From Paenibacillus kribbensis (GTDB lineage: Bacteria; Bacillota; Bacilli; Paenibacillales; Paenibacillaceae), in assembly GCF_002240415.1 (NCBI RefSeq), contig NZ_CP020028.1, positions 3,869,501 through 3,933,500 of the forward strand: a stretch of 64,000 bases of DNA, given 5' to 3'. The notes beneath the pieces were generated by a model, which was not told the origin of the DNA, ran no database searches, and was given only the letters and a program-made list of their open reading frames with translations. Shown here in pieces: positions 30,223 through 40,831 of the stretch. The translations under genes were made by a program, and so were the position numbers. Numbering within the stretch: the stretch's first letter is position 1; each line of letters begins with the position of its first letter.

Positions 30223-30265
30223 GTAAAAATGATAAAGAATGATGAAGTTGGTGATCTCTGATACG

Positions 30266-30781
30266 TTACACTTCCCACGGATAATCTGTCGTCAGGAAAC
30301 TCGCCAGCTGCTTGCTTTCTTCCCTGCGCTGACGCCGTATTGCTGCCCGCGATGGAGCCGTCTGGTGCAATTGCATTTCCTCTTCTGTTTCCGGAATCAC
30401 CTGCGGCACGGTCACTTTACGGTTGTGCTCGTCCAGTGCCACGAAGGTCAGAAAGGCCGTAGCGGCAATTTTGCGGTCACCTGTCATTAGCCCTTCGCGG
30501 ATCACCTTTACGAAAACCTCCATCGAGCTGCGGCCTGTCCAGGTAACAAATGCCTCCAGTGTGACGGAATCGCTCGGATGAATAGGCAGTAGAAAATCCA
30601 CCGAATCCGTAGAAGCCGTAACTGTGTTCGTACGACACAGCTTGGCAGCAGCAATTGATGCGATATCATCGATATACGACATCAGTCTGCCTCCGAAAAG
30701 TGTGTTATGATTGTTAACATCGTTGGGAAATACGCGGGACGTCTTGAAGCAGTAGGTTTCTCGGATGTACTTGCTTTCCAT
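30266..30781 (-). CDS. Acyl-CoA thioesterase, YkhA-type hot-dog fold
   Basis: 171 residues. Family motifs are VFPNDVNNHNTLFGGRLMSY (catalytic Asn/Asp area), DSVDFLLPIHPSDSV and FLTFVALDEHNRKV. It hydrolyses acyl-CoAs; the substrate range is not clear. ATG follows GTGAGGAAAG. It has no obvious operon partner; the adjacent XRE-cupin gene ends about 100 bases upstream on the same strand. Confidence 0.92.
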   Translation of the reverse strand: MESKYIRETYCFKTSRVFPNDVNNHNTLFGGRLMSYIDDIASIAAAKLCRTNTVTASTDSVDFLLPIHPSDSVTLEAFVTWTGRSSMEVFVKVIREGLMTGDRKIAATAFLTFVALDEHNRKVTVPQVIPETEEEMQLHQTAPSRAAIRRQRREESKQLASFLTTDYPWEV

Positions 30782-30883
30782 GGGTTTTCTTTCCTCACTT
30801 TTCCTAGTTGCTATCTTTTAATATCTCAGAACTTTGCAAAATCCTCATACAGAAGCCTGTTTCAGGCTATCCTCATCATCCCA

Positions 30884-31432
30884 CTAATCCGCATAATAAA
30901 TCAATACATAAAAATCCGCATCCTCATCCGAATCATTGCGGTAGGTATGTATGTCGGACACCTGAAATTGTATGGCATCCCCTGCGCTCAGTTTGAGCTG
31001 TTGCCCTTGCATTTCAAAGTACATTTCCCCGCGGATCATGAGAATCGATTCTTCTCCCAGATGCTTCTCTGCCTGGTGTGTAAAGCCCGGCTTCAGACTT
31101 ACCGTGAACACCTCGAACTTCTTTTCCGAATGATACGGGAATACAGGGTACACAAAATAGTTACCGTCCTCATCAATAACCGGATGCAGGTCTTCCCTGC
31201 TAATTTTCGTGATTTGCGGGGGGTCTTCTTTGAGAAAGGTGGAAAAGGATACGTGCAAGCCGTTCGCAATTTTCCAAAGTGTGGTCACTGTAGGATTGGA
31301 CTTCCCTTTCTCAATCTGAGCCAGCATACCCTTACTGACCCCTGTTAGTTCAGCCACCTTATCCAGACTAAGTCCTCTGGTCTTCCTGATTTGGGCTAAA
31401 TTAGAGCCGATAATGTATTGCATTGAATCCAC
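30884..31432 (-). CDS. XRE-cupin transcription regulator, likely controlling azlCD
   Basis: 182 residues: helix-turn-helix at about residues 8-62 (LAQIRKTRGLSLDKVAELTG, VSKGMLAQIEKGKSNPTVTT) and a C-terminal cupin (KPGFTHQAEKHLGEESILMI). Members sense small ligands such as amino acids and repress neighbouring uptake or efflux genes. It is divergent from azlC with 168 bases between them. The start GTG (31432) has GAGGAGG 8 bases upstream. Confidence 0.88.
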   Translation of the reverse strand: MDSMQYIIGSNLAQIRKTRGLSLDKVAELTGVSKGMLAQIEKGKSNPTVTTLWKIANGLHVSFSTFLKEDPPQITKISREDLHPVIDEDGNYFVYPVFPYHSEKKFEVFTVSLKPGFTHQAEKHLGEESILMIRGEMYFEMQGQQLKLSAGDAIQFQVSDIHTYRNDSDEDADFYVLIYYAD

Positions 31433-31600
31433 AGATCGTGCCTCCTCGTGTCCAAAAGTCTATATAAGAAGAATACACAAAAGACAGCTTGCTCGCCACA
31501 GGAGATATTCAATATAACATACAAATGTATAATATATTGATTATTTTTAAACTTCCGTTGTATACTGTTATAAAAATTATGCACTGGAGGTCAGGTTGAA

Positions 31601-32326
31601 ATGTCCATAGCAACGGAGTTGAGTGGAACGGAGCCCGATTCACTCAGCTTTTTACAGGGGGTTAAAGATTGTATTCCTACATTGCTCGGCTATGTATGCA
31701 TTGGGTTCGCAGCAGGCATAGTGGGGGCCTCATCCGGGGTTAGCACGATAGAAATTGCTCTGATGTCAGCACTTGTATACGCAGGAGCGTCTCAGTTTAT
31801 TATGTGTTCAATGCTGGCTACCGCCAGTCCTCCATCCGTCATTATTTTAACGACATTCATTGTGAATGCCCGCCACCTGCTATTAAGCGCGTCGCTGGCT
31901 CCTTATTTTACTAAATATTCTCTGTGGAAAAACATAGGTATCGGCGTTCTTTTAACAGACGAATCCTTTGGGGTAGCATCAGATAAATTGGCTAAAGGCG
32001 GACAGGTAAGCGATCGCTGGATGAACGGGCTCAATATAACGGCGTATCTCGTCTGGATTGCGTCCTGCGTGGCGGGAGGGATTCTCGGGAACTGGATTTC
32101 CAGGCCGGAGGCTTTGGGTCTGGACTTTGCCCTGCCAGCCATGTTTCTTGCCCTGCTCATTTCTCAGCTGCAAAGTATACAGGCCTCCAAGCTCAAGCAC
32201 CGTCTGCTGCTCGTGCTGTGTATGGCTGTTCTGATGTACCTTTTATCTTGGTGGGTGCCATCGCATATCGCGGTCATAGCAGCTACGATGATTACCGCAA
32301 CGATTGGAGTGTTAACCGACAAATGA
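31601..32326 (+). CDS. azlC: AzlC family branched-chain amino acid exporter subunit
   Basis: 241 residues, six to seven hydrophobic helices: CIPTLLGYVCIGFAAGIVGA and the IFVNARHLLLSASL-like FIVNARHLLLSASLAPYF. AzlC with AzlD exports branched-chain amino acids or, in some relatives, other compounds. ATG overlaps nothing upstream and has TGGAGG before it; its stop overlaps the azlD start (ATGA). The divergent XRE-cupin gene is the likely regulator. Confidence 0.92.
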   Translation: MSIATELSGTEPDSLSFLQGVKDCIPTLLGYVCIGFAAGIVGASSGVSTIEIALMSALVYAGASQFIMCSMLATASPPSVIILTTFIVNARHLLLSASLAPYFTKYSLWKNIGIGVLLTDESFGVASDKLAKGGQVSDRWMNGLNITAYLVWIASCVAGGILGNWISRPEALGLDFALPAMFLALLISQLQSIQASKLKHRLLLVLCMAVLMYLLSWWVPSHIAVIAATMITATIGVLTDK

Positions 32327-32652
32327 ACATCCATCCCCATGTCCTGTATATCATTATCGGCGGCATGATCGTCACGGCGATCCCAAGGATCATTCCCTTC
32401 GTCGTGCTGCAAAAGCTGGCGCTGCCCAAGACAGTGCTGCAATGGCTCTCCTATATTCCCATTTGTATTTTCACAGCACTCGTGATGGAAAATCTGCTCG
32501 TCCGGACCGAAACCTCGGTCACTCTGAATGGGCAAGTGCTCATAGCTGTCCTCCCTACGCTGGTGACTGCCTTGTGGAGCAAAAACCTGCTGGCTACCGT
32601 CGTTGTCGGTATTGTGAGTATGGCTATAGTTCGACTATTGTGGCTGGGATAG
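32323..32652 (+). CDS. azlD: AzlD family small exporter subunit
   Basis: 109 residues, four helices: HVLYIIIGGMIVTAIPRIIP, ALPKTVLQWLSYIPICIFTA and LPTLVTALWSKNLLATVVVG. It is the small partner of AzlC. Translational coupling through the four-base overlap sets the start. Confidence 0.9.
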   Translation: MNIHPHVLYIIIGGMIVTAIPRIIPFVVLQKLALPKTVLQWLSYIPICIFTALVMENLLVRTETSVTLNGQVLIAVLPTLVTALWSKNLLATVVVGIVSMAIVRLLWLG

Positions 32653-32759
32653 AAAGAAATTAAATCGAGTTCCATCACATATCGTACATCCCCGTGAATA
32701 TACTTAATAACCAACAAGGCCAAACTGTGCCGTGTATCCACTTGGGGGGTGCCTAACAA

Positions 32760-33926
32760 ATGCCGGAACCACGCCAGCCACATTCATTCATCGTATCCCG
32801 CGAAGATTGGTCGCTGCATCGCAAAGGGTACCAGGACCAGCAACGTCATCAGCAGAAGGTCAAGGATGTCATTAAGCAAAATCTACCCGATCTGATAACG
32901 GAAGAAAATATTATTATGTCGGACGGTCAACAGATTATTAAAGTGCCGATTCGCAGTCTGGATGAGTATCGCTTCATTTATAACTATCAAAAGCAAAAGC
33001 ATGTGGGCCAAGGAGATGGCGACAGTCAGGTGGGAGATGTCATCGGACGTGATCCTGCTGCCCAGAAACCGGGCAAAGGCGAGAAAGCCGGCAATCAGCC
33101 CGGACACGATATTGTGGAAACGGAAGTTAGTATAGAAGAACTGGAAGATATGCTGTTCGAGGAAATGGAATTGCCACATTTACAGCAAAAAGACAAGGAT
33201 CAAATTGAGGTTAAATCGATCGTATTCAATGATATACGTAAAAAGGGCATGCAAGCGAACATTGACAAGAAACGAACCATTCTCGAAAATCTGCGTCGCA
33301 ACGCCCGCGAGGGCAATCCGGGCATTCATCATATCAGTCCGGACGATCTCCGCTATAAAACATGGGAAGAGAAAACCATCCCCCAATCCAACGCGGTGAT
33401 TATAGCTATGATGGACACATCAGGCTCAATGGGGTCTTTTGAAAAATATTGCGCCCGCAGCTTCTTTTTCTGGATGACACGCTTTTTGCGCCGTCAATAT
33501 GAAAAGGTGGAAATTGTCTTTCTCGCGCATCACACCGAGGCCAAGGAGGTTACGGAGGAAGAATTTTTTACCCGTGGAGAAAGTGGCGGCACCATCTGCT
33601 CCTCCGCCTATATCAAGGCATTGGAGATCATTGACAAGCGATATCCTCCTTCCAGCTACAATATATACCCCTTCCATTTCTCGGATGGCGATAACCTGAC
33701 CTCTGACAACGAGCGGTGTGTGAAGCTAATCGAGGAACTTATCAAACGAAGCAATATGTTCGGCTATGGAGAAGTGAATCAATATAATCGCAGCAGCACA
33801 CTGATGTCAGCCTACAAGAACATTAAAAAGGATCAGTTCATGTATTATGTCATCAAGGAAAAAGGCGAGGTATACCAAGCCTTGCGTACCTTTTTTCGCA
33901 AACGGGAAGGGGGAACCGCAGGATGA
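32760..33926 (+). CDS. yhbH: Sporulation protein YhbH (DUF444)
   Basis: 388 residues. A basic N-terminal part ([20 protein letters not shown]) precedes a VWA-like domain with MIDAS-type [20 protein letters not shown]. In Bacillus and enterobacteria it works with the PrkA kinase and SpoVR/YcgB, genes usually found together; here spoVR follows with a 4-base overlap, while prkA lies 22 kb away at 57245-59140. GGGGGGTG precedes ATG. The exact molecular role is not known. Confidence 0.95.
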   Translation: MPEPRQPHSFIVSREDWSLHRKGYQDQQRHQQKVKDVIKQNLPDLITEENIIMSDGQQIIKVPIRSLDEYRFIYNYQKQKHVGQGDGDSQVGDVIGRDPAAQKPGKGEKAGNQPGHDIVETEVSIEELEDMLFEEMELPHLQQKDKDQIEVKSIVFNDIRKKGMQANIDKKRTILENLRRNAREGNPGIHHISPDDLRYKTWEEKTIPQSNAVIIAMMDTSGSMGSFEKYCARSFFFWMTRFLRRQYEKVEIVFLAHHTEAKEVTEEEFFTRGESGGTICSSAYIKALEIIDKRYPPSSYNIYPFHFSDGDNLTSDNERCVKLIEELIKRSNMFGYGEVNQYNRSSTLMSAYKNIKKDQFMYYVIKEKGEVYQALRTFFRKREGGTAG

Positions 33927-35368
33927 GCACCGACCAGAAGGAGCTGGAATATGCGATATCAGAAATTATGGAGATTGCAGATGGATTCGGGCTCGACTAC
34001 TATCCGATGCGGTATGAGATTTGTCCGGCGGAGATCGTATACACGTTCGGAGCCTATGGGATGCCCACACGCTTTAGCCATTGGAGCTTTGGAAAAACAT
34101 TTCACAAAATGAAGATGCAGTACGATTTTGGCCTCAGCAAAATCTACGAGCTGGTCATCAACTCCAATCCCTGCTACGCCTTCCTGCTAGAAGGAAATTC
34201 ATTGGTTCAAAATAAGCTGATTGTCGCCCATGTGCTGGCGCACTGTGATTTTTTCAAGCACAACGTCCGCTTCTCAACCTCTAACCGCAATATGGTGGAA
34301 AGCATGTCCGCCACCGCAGAACGAATCAGCAGCTATGAAATGGAATACGGCTCGAAGGCCGTCGAATCCTTCATCGACGCCGTACTGGCCGTACAAGAGC
34401 ATGTCGACCCACAGCTTATCAAACCAAGGCATCTGGATAAGCAACGCTACATGGAGCTCAAAATCCGGGAGCAGAAAGAACCTGAAAAACGCCAACGTCC
34501 CCCTGGGCCTTATGATGATCTGTGGTCACTGGACACCGTGAAGCCACAGCCGGATTCGACGGAAAGCGAAGGCATCCACATATGGCAGTTTCCACCGGAA
34601 CCGGAGAAGGATATCGTCTGGTTTATTCAGGAATTCTCGGAGGTGCTGGAGGACTGGCAGCGGGATATTATGACGATGCTGCGTGACGAAATGTTGTATT
34701 TCTGGCCCCAGATAGAGACCAAGATCATGAATGAAGGCTGGGCCTCCTATTGGCATCAACGGATTGTCAGGGAACTGGATTTGACCGGGGATGAAACCGT
34801 TGAATTTGCGATGCTGAATGCTTCTGTCGTACAGCCTTCCAAGCAAAGCCTGAACCCGTATTATTTGGGGCTTAAAATATTTGAAGATATTGAAAAGCGA
34901 TGGGATAACCCAACCCGTGAGGAGCAGGAGCGACAAGGACGCAAACCGGGCGAAGGACGCGCTAAAATGTTCGAGGTACGGGAGTTTGACTCAGACACCT
35001 CTTTTATACGCAATTACATGACCAAGAAGCTGACAGAGGATCTGGATCTGTACGTGTTCGAGAAACGGGGACCGGATTGGAAAATCACCGATAAATCCTG
35101 GGAAAACATACGGGATCAGCTTGTATTTTCGCGTGTGAATGGGGGTTCTCCTTATATCGTCGTGGAGGACGGTGATTATCTGCATACAGGCGAGCTAAAG
35201 CTGAAGCACCAGTATGAAGGAATTGAGCTGGATTTAAAATATATGGAGCGCACGCTCCCGTATGTGTATCAGCTATGGGGCCGCGCTGTTCATTTGGAAA
35301 CGGTGATTGAGGGTAAGCCCGCCTTATTCTCATACGACGGCAAGAAACATCATCGCAAGTTTGTGTAA
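33923..35368 (+). CDS. spoVR: SpoVR family protein
   Basis: 481 residues. SpoVR is needed for proper spore cortex in Bacillus; biochemical activity is undefined. Family features are [51 protein letters not shown] and [13 protein letters not shown], whose histidines and acidic residues suggest a metal site. It overlaps the end of yhbH by four bases. Confidence 0.95.
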   Translation: MSTDQKELEYAISEIMEIADGFGLDYYPMRYEICPAEIVYTFGAYGMPTRFSHWSFGKTFHKMKMQYDFGLSKIYELVINSNPCYAFLLEGNSLVQNKLIVAHVLAHCDFFKHNVRFSTSNRNMVESMSATAERISSYEMEYGSKAVESFIDAVLAVQEHVDPQLIKPRHLDKQRYMELKIREQKEPEKRQRPPGPYDDLWSLDTVKPQPDSTESEGIHIWQFPPEPEKDIVWFIQEFSEVLEDWQRDIMTMLRDEMLYFWPQIETKIMNEGWASYWHQRIVRELDLTGDETVEFAMLNASVVQPSKQSLNPYYLGLKIFEDIEKRWDNPTREEQERQGRKPGEGRAKMFEVREFDSDTSFIRNYMTKKLTEDLDLYVFEKRGPDWKITDKSWENIRDQLVFSRVNGGSPYIVVEDGDYLHTGELKLKHQYEGIELDLKYMERTLPYVYQLWGRAVHLETVIEGKPALFSYDGKKHHRKFV

Positions 35369-35400
35369 TACGTATAGACGAAAAGAATCAGCCTGAATTA

Positions 35401-35440
35401 AAAAAGGTGCATTCCGAAAAACGGATATGCGCCTTTTTGT
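35401..35440. terminator. Bidirectional terminator between spoVR and the lipoprotein gene
   Basis: AAAAAGGTGCATTCCG / CGGATATGCGCCTTTTT hairpin with one mismatch. Confidence 0.85.
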
Positions 35441-35457
35441 ACGGCTGGATCAAGAAC

Positions 35458-36639
35458 CTACTTTTCCTTGAATTGAACAATATAGCTTTGATTCAGCTGT
35501 TTTTCGCCTTCCGAAATATTCTGGTACATGGATAAAAATCGAGCCGACGGACTCCATACCGTAGGACTGTCATAGGACTGGATGTCGGTCGTGACCGGAG
35601 TTGTTTTACCCGTGGACTGATCAAACACATACAACCCTCTCATCCCCTGCTGATCCTCATCATAAATGGAAAAAGCCAGCTTGGACCCGTCACTGGACCA
35701 GCTTCCACGGCTCATTAAAGTCCCCTGACCGACGGTTCCCTTCTCTTTGCCATGTTCATCCAATACAATCATGCGGGCGGGTTCGGAGGTGTTCCATTTT
35801 CTTTTTTCAATGGCAATCCATTTACCGTCAGGCGACACAGCAAAGGACGCAGCGCCATTCGCAATCGTTACAGCTTGCGGGTGGTCCATAGTAAACCGAT
35901 TCAGCACCCGGTACCCTTGCTTATCATTGCCTGTATAAAATATGGCGTTCCCCACTTTTTCGACATGAGTAATCAGTTCAGTACGATTCGGGTCTTGAAA
36001 CTTCAATTCTTTGGCCTTGCCGTCCAGACCAATCAGATAAATTTTGCCGTCCGGTGCGCCTGTAATCAGATGTTCTTTATCCCCCCAGCTTACTTCGTTG
36101 GACATATCCAGCTTGCCTATCGGTGTAACCTTACCGCTGCTTAGTTCAAGAATATAGCCACGAATATCATATTTACTGCTGGTACTGCCCTCGGTAAAAA
36201 AGACATGGCGCTGATCCGGGGATACCACAGCCAGCAATTGCGGAGCCTTGCGGTCCGGTAGCAAAGCCCGTTCCTTGCCAGTCTTTACATTATGAATCAA
36301 CAGCCGGGTCTGTCTCTCTACAATCAGCTCTTCGTCACTTAGCCAAGACCTCGCGTAGACATCTCCCAGCTTGTCGATGGACGATACCACCAGTTCGTCC
36401 GTTACCTGCTGCCGGGCTGCATCGGTGTCAATCACCGTAAGCTGTTGTCCCGGCTTCGTACCAGAAGATGGTTTGCCTTCTCTTGCGTCGTTCATTCCGC
36501 AAGCACTGAGCAATACAAGAGCTACTGCGCTCATTGTGAGCAGTCCCGTGATTCTGTATCGGAAAAGCCATGCACGGGGATGATCGCCACAAGGGACGCC
36601 GTTCTTTTGAACGTGGTTCATTCTGTTTTTCTTGATCAT
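35458..36639 (-). CDS. Lipoprotein with a TolB-like beta-propeller, last gene of a two-component operon
   Basis: 393 residues. An unusually long N-terminal region (about 25 residues) precedes a lipoprotein signal with lipobox LLSACG at about residue 44-47. The rest contains repeated propeller strands: VVSPDQRHVFFTEG, AVSPDGKWIAIEKRKW, SWSSDGSKLAFSIYD and VWSPSARFLSMYQ, as in TolB/WD40-like folds. ATG 36639 has AAGGAGG 9 bases upstream. The gene lies 128 bases after the histidine kinase and may be its sensor accessory or target (inference). Confidence 0.8.
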   Translation of the reverse strand: MIKKNRMNHVQKNGVPCGDHPRAWLFRYRITGLLTMSAVALVLLSACGMNDAREGKPSSGTKPGQQLTVIDTDAARQQVTDELVVSSIDKLGDVYARSWLSDEELIVERQTRLLIHNVKTGKERALLPDRKAPQLLAVVSPDQRHVFFTEGSTSSKYDIRGYILELSSGKVTPIGKLDMSNEVSWGDKEHLITGAPDGKIYLIGLDGKAKELKFQDPNRTELITHVEKVGNAIFYTGNDKQGYRVLNRFTMDHPQAVTIANGAASFAVSPDGKWIAIEKRKWNTSEPARMIVLDEHGKEKGTVGQGTLMSRGSWSSDGSKLAFSIYDEDQQGMRGLYVFDQSTGKTTPVTTDIQSYDSPTVWSPSARFLSMYQNISEGEKQLNQSYIVQFKEK

Positions 36640-36767
36640 GTCATACGACCTCCTTGTTCACGATATCCCCAGCTTAATACCTTAACTTCTCATGAATACA
36701 TCGGATTGTTTCCAACTTGTAAACAAGATGCATTGCTACCTCTGTAGCTAACGATTGTAGCTGACGA

Positions 36768-38351
36768 TCAATCCGTTGACAGAGAGCTATCGAAAACCAG
36801 CAAAGGCAGCTTAAGCGAAAATTCATTCCCTTGCCCATTCTCGTTGGCATTCTCTATTACACCATCGCCCGAGGCCGTAAGATGCAGCTCCCCTCCCATA
36901 CGTTCGGCCAGTCTGCGCGCCAGAGGAAGTCCAAGCCCTGTACCGCTATCCTGACGGGAACGATCATGACTCAAGGTAGCAAACGGCTCGAATATCATTT
37001 CCCATTTTTCCCGGGGAATCCACGGACCGGAATTGCGTACATACACGATTACGGTATCCCGTTCCACCCGGCTCGATAACGTCATCCAGCCTCCATTCCG
37101 ATTGTACTTCACCGCATTATCCAGCAGATTCAGCACAATATGCATCAGATGCTTGGGATCACCCCATACCTTGGCAGGAACAGCATCTATCGAAAAATGA
37201 AGTCCACGCTTCGCTGCTTTTCCCCGGATTCGGCTCCCGGCATCTTCGAGCAACGAGCGCAGATCCACTTCCTCCGCATGCAATTCAAAATCATATTTAT
37301 CCAGCACGGATAGCCGCAGCGAATCTTCTACAAGCTCGTACAAGCGTTTCGCTTCCTTGTGGATGCTTTCTCTGGCTTCACGCACCAGCTCCGGGTCATC
37401 TCCATACATATCCAGCAGATCAGCGTAAGCCTGAATAGAGGTTAACGGGGTTTTCAGCTCATGGCTAATATTGCCGATAAAAGATTTTTGCTGCTGCTCC
37501 AGCTCCCGCAAACGCTGAACCGCTTCTTCCAGCCGGAGCTTTTCGTTCTCCAGCGCGGTAATGCTCTCCCGGATCACATGACTCATCTGGAGCATTCCTT
37601 CATCCAGTCTCCCCAGCTCGTCCTGCCTTCGAAGCAATCTCGCTTTAGGATAATGCCCTGCCGATATCTGCTCGGAAGCACGAGTCAGCCGTCCGATGTC
37701 TCTCGTCTGTCGGCTGACATAGCCCAAGCCCAAAATAAAGCTCAATACCAGCACCGCACCGCCCGTCCATAGAAACAGGCGGGCAATGGCCTGATAGAAC
37801 TGCTGCTGTGCTTCTATGGAGGTATGAAGCTGCACTACTCCCAACAAGCCCTCCGGACCTTGGAGCGGAGCCAAATAGATGATGGTGCTGCCTTCCGTAA
37901 TGTAGGCAATCTTGCCTTGGAGCGCATAAGAAAGCGCCTGACTGACATCCGTTCTGTAAGCCAGCGGCAGCGAATTGCCAACCTCATGTCCCTTACGATC
38001 ATATAAAATAACGCGCATGTTACTGGATACGCCCAGTTCTACTGCGAGCTGGGGGGCCTGCTTTTTCATGAAAGCCTCGGACGATGGACTCACTCCCAAC
38101 AAATAGGACTGCTTTACGCGCATTTCCACAATTTCAGCCTGCCGCTTTAACCCGCGCTCCATTTGTTCTATCTGGCTGGTACGAATCCCGGTAAGTACAA
38201 GCCAGCTCAGCACGCCGACCGTAAACAGCAGCAAAGCCGCCAGCACCAGCGGAAATTTCCAACGCAGACTCAAGCCTGTACGCTTGCGATTGCGCTTCTG
38301 TCCATCAGTGGAAAACAGGCTCCCTCGCTGATTCGATATATGTTCATTCAC
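36768..38351 (-). CDS. Sensor histidine kinase
   Basis: 527 residues. A transmembrane segment at about residues 30-52 (FPLVLAALLLFTVGVLSWLV), an extracytoplasmic sensor region, a second helix at about 195-215, a HAMP-like linker, the phospho-acceptor motif FIGNISHELKTPLTSIQAYA and N/G1/G2 ATP motifs LNLLDNAVKYNRNG and GTGLGLPLARRLAERMGG. It signals to the OmpR-type regulator encoded just upstream; the stop of that gene overlaps the GTG start of this one (GTGA). Confidence 0.95.
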   Translation of the reverse strand: MNEHISNQRGSLFSTDGQKRNRKRTGLSLRWKFPLVLAALLLFTVGVLSWLVLTGIRTSQIEQMERGLKRQAEIVEMRVKQSYLLGVSPSSEAFMKKQAPQLAVELGVSSNMRVILYDRKGHEVGNSLPLAYRTDVSQALSYALQGKIAYITEGSTIIYLAPLQGPEGLLGVVQLHTSIEAQQQFYQAIARLFLWTGGAVLVLSFILGLGYVSRQTRDIGRLTRASEQISAGHYPKARLLRRQDELGRLDEGMLQMSHVIRESITALENEKLRLEEAVQRLRELEQQQKSFIGNISHELKTPLTSIQAYADLLDMYGDDPELVREARESIHKEAKRLYELVEDSLRLSVLDKYDFELHAEEVDLRSLLEDAGSRIRGKAAKRGLHFSIDAVPAKVWGDPKHLMHIVLNLLDNAVKYNRNGGWMTLSSRVERDTVIVYVRNSGPWIPREKWEMIFEPFATLSHDRSRQDSGTGLGLPLARRLAERMGGELHLTASGDGVIENANENGQGNEFSLKLPLLVFDSSLSTD

Positions 38352-39034
38352 GTTATTTTCTCTGCCTTATAGCCGATACCATACACGGTCTGCAATATCG
38401 CCTGATGTGGTCCAAGCTTCTTGCGAAGGCGCTGGATATGGATATCCACCGTCCGTGTTCCGCCCACATAATCGAAGCCCCACACCTGCTCCAGCAGCTC
38501 GTCCCGGGTATACACTCTTCCGGCATGGGACACCAACAGCGCCAGCACATCAAATTCCTTGGGAGTGAGATCCAGCGTCGTTGCTCCGATTTCAGCCGTT
38601 CGGCTGGACGGACGTACCCGTAACGGTCCAAGCACCGTTTCCGCTCCTTCCGGCGCAGGCGCTCCTTCTCGCTTCAGCCTCCGCACCAACGCCTTGATAC
38701 GTGCGAGCAGCTCTCTCAGATCAAACGGCTTGCTCATAAAATCGTCCGCGCCCAGTTCCAGCCCAAGTACCTTATCCACGATATCGTTTTTGGCAGTCAG
38801 CAGTAAAATACCGATGCCCTTCCGACTTTCCAACCGGCGGCACACCTCATATCCGCCCAATTTGGGCATCATCACGTCTAATACCAGCACATCCGGGTGA
38901 AACAAACGTACTTTTTCCAATGCGTCCTCGCCATCAACGGCGGTTTCCACCACAAAGCCTTCCCTTTTTAACGCATAGGCCAGCGCATTCCGAATACTGG
39001 GCTCATCATCCGCTACCAGTATTTTTTTATCCAT
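38348..39034 (-). CDS. OmpR/PhoB-type response regulator
   Basis: 228 residues. Receiver domain with phospho-acceptor aspartate in PDVLVLDVMMPKLGGYE, conserved lysine in DFMSKPFDLRELLARI, and a winged-helix domain ending LRKKLGPHQAILQTVYGIGY. First gene of regulator-kinase-lipoprotein order. It is 34 bases after the PucR gene, so a longer transcript including that gene is possible. Confidence 0.95.
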   Translation of the reverse strand: MDKKILVADDEPSIRNALAYALKREGFVVETAVDGEDALEKVRLFHPDVLVLDVMMPKLGGYEVCRRLESRKGIGILLLTAKNDIVDKVLGLELGADDFMSKPFDLRELLARIKALVRRLKREGAPAPEGAETVLGPLRVRPSSRTAEIGATTLDLTPKEFDVLALLVSHAGRVYTRDELLEQVWGFDYVGGTRTVDIHIQRLRKKLGPHQAILQTVYGIGYKAEKIT

Positions 39035-39068
39035 GTTCTTCCCTCCTGCCCCAAAGCAAAACGTTCGT

Positions 39069-40604
39069 CTACTTATGCTCCCGCAAATAATAATGAATCA
39101 GACAGGTATGGCATATAAACTGCTCGCGTGGATCGTTAAGATCAAAATCCGTCATATCACGAATCCGTTCCAGTCTGTATTTTACTGAATTACGATGTAT
39201 AAAAAGATAATTCGCCGTATCTATCAGACTGCCCCTGTTCTCCAAATAATAAAATAACGTTTTGAGTAAATCGCTGCCATGTGACCGATCATATTGCTGA
39301 AGTTTCCCCAGCTTGCGTTCGAATACATTTGAAAATTCCTCTGTGTCCATCGCTTCTCCAAGCATATAGTGCATCTCTATATCGCCGTATGTGCAGACAC
39401 GTTGATCGGGATACAGCCGCTGCGATACCGTAATCGCGCGCCGTGCCTCATTGTAGCTTTGGAGCAGCTCCCACAGCTTTCTGGTACTTCCGATGCCTAT
39501 ATAATAATCACCCTTGCCCAAAGCTTTTTCACTTGTCCAGCTCTTCAGCGTTTCCGCCCAGGATCGTTCCTCCTCAGTACCATCCCCGTCTTGATGATCA
39601 TTGGAATGAAGCGTAGGCAAAAACAATACCGCCCGGTTGGAACGGAACTCAATATGAGACACTACCCGCCGTCGGGCCGATTCCAGGTTCAGCAATCCGG
39701 AAAGAGTCTCTTCGGGCGGAGCCGCAGCACTCTCCAGGACAGCAACCTCCCAATCATAAGCCGGGTTAAATCCCAATTGACGCCCTCTCCGCTCAACCTC
39801 ATGGCGCAGCGGCACCGGAGGTGTCATGAGCTCATCTATAAAATTCCCCCGCAGCCGACTTTCCGTATCTTCTACCGCCTTTTCACGCATTAATTCCAGC
39901 GCCATCACCAGACGTGCCTGTTCAATGCCAACCTGCTCCATATCATCCAGCTCATTGCGGGCAATGACCAGCTTGGCGACCGTGCGCTTATCGACATTAA
40001 TGGGAAAATGCCGAGAATCTTGCGCCTTCTTCCAATCCCAGCCTTGTGGTGAAGTGACAATAGCCTGACCTCCATTATCAATCAAAGCAACCGGAGCTTT
40101 AAGCAATTCTGCTATATTGTCACTAACAGCCTGTATGCCACTGTTCTCCAGAACCATCGTGGTTAAGGTTCGATAGATTCCTTCCGAGCGCCGCAGCAGC
40201 TCTGCCTGCCGGTTCAGCACCATATCCATGACACGCTGTGTAATATCTGTATATGGAATTTCGGCTGGAATTTCAATCACTGGAAGACCGCAGGCATTGC
40301 TTGCCTCCAGCGCACTGCGGGGGATTTCCGTGAGAAAGCGGGTCGGCTTGATCGCAAGCGCCGCCGCCCCGCCCTGATGCAGCAATTGAATGATTTGACA
40401 CAATACCTCAGGCTCATGGCGGATAGAATAAGCGGTTGTCATCAACAATACACCCTCCCGAATCCAGCCTTTCAGATCGGGAACCTCCATAATGTCAATA
40501 AAACGGACAAACCGGTTCATCCCCTGTTCTCCGCTTAATACCTTTGCCTCCTTCAACTCGGGGATTGCCATAAGCTCCTGAACTGTTACACCCGGTATTT
40601 TCAT
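39069..40604 (-). CDS. PucR family transcription regulator
   Basis: 511 residues. An N-terminal PucR domain (MKIPGVTVQELMAIPELKEA, GWIREGVLLMTTAYSIRH), a GAF-like middle and a C-terminal HTH_30 segment (TLFYYLENRGSLIDTANYLF, HRNSVKYRLERIRDMTDFDL). PucR-type activators control purine, allantoin or amino-acid-derivative catabolism. It lies upstream of the two-component genes, and its start is next to the end of the OPT/DUF917 operon (terminator at 40761-40799 between), so it is a plausible regulator of that operon. AGGGTGG precedes ATG. Confidence 0.9.
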   Translation of the reverse strand: MKIPGVTVQELMAIPELKEAKVLSGEQGMNRFVRFIDIMEVPDLKGWIREGVLLMTTAYSIRHEPEVLCQIIQLLHQGGAAALAIKPTRFLTEIPRSALEASNACGLPVIEIPAEIPYTDITQRVMDMVLNRQAELLRRSEGIYRTLTTMVLENSGIQAVSDNIAELLKAPVALIDNGGQAIVTSPQGWDWKKAQDSRHFPINVDKRTVAKLVIARNELDDMEQVGIEQARLVMALELMREKAVEDTESRLRGNFIDELMTPPVPLRHEVERRGRQLGFNPAYDWEVAVLESAAAPPEETLSGLLNLESARRRVVSHIEFRSNRAVLFLPTLHSNDHQDGDGTEEERSWAETLKSWTSEKALGKGDYYIGIGSTRKLWELLQSYNEARRAITVSQRLYPDQRVCTYGDIEMHYMLGEAMDTEEFSNVFERKLGKLQQYDRSHGSDLLKTLFYYLENRGSLIDTANYLFIHRNSVKYRLERIRDMTDFDLNDPREQFICHTCLIHYYLREHK

Positions 40605-40760
40605 AATGACAGACCACCCTGCTATTTATTTTGCAAAGTCCTTGCTTCATCTAATTTTCAGGATAGTGTACCAAAAAAGCTCACAAAACAAAACCTTTTA
40701 CCGCTGGTTCATGTCTATCCAATCCAAGCCAATCCTATTTTTAGGAGCTCAATGGAACAC

Positions 40761-40799
40761 AAATAAACCGCCCTTTTCTGGAAAAGACGGTTTATTTCG
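40761..40799 (-). terminator. Terminator of the OPT-DUF917-DUF1177 operon
   Basis: AAATAAACCG / CGGTTTATTT arms with an inner CTTTTC/GAAAAG pair, 33 bases past the racemase-like gene stop; T run on the minus strand. Confidence 0.8.
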
Positions 40800-40831
40800 A
40801 TATTAAGCTATTTATAAACAAGTTAAAAAAA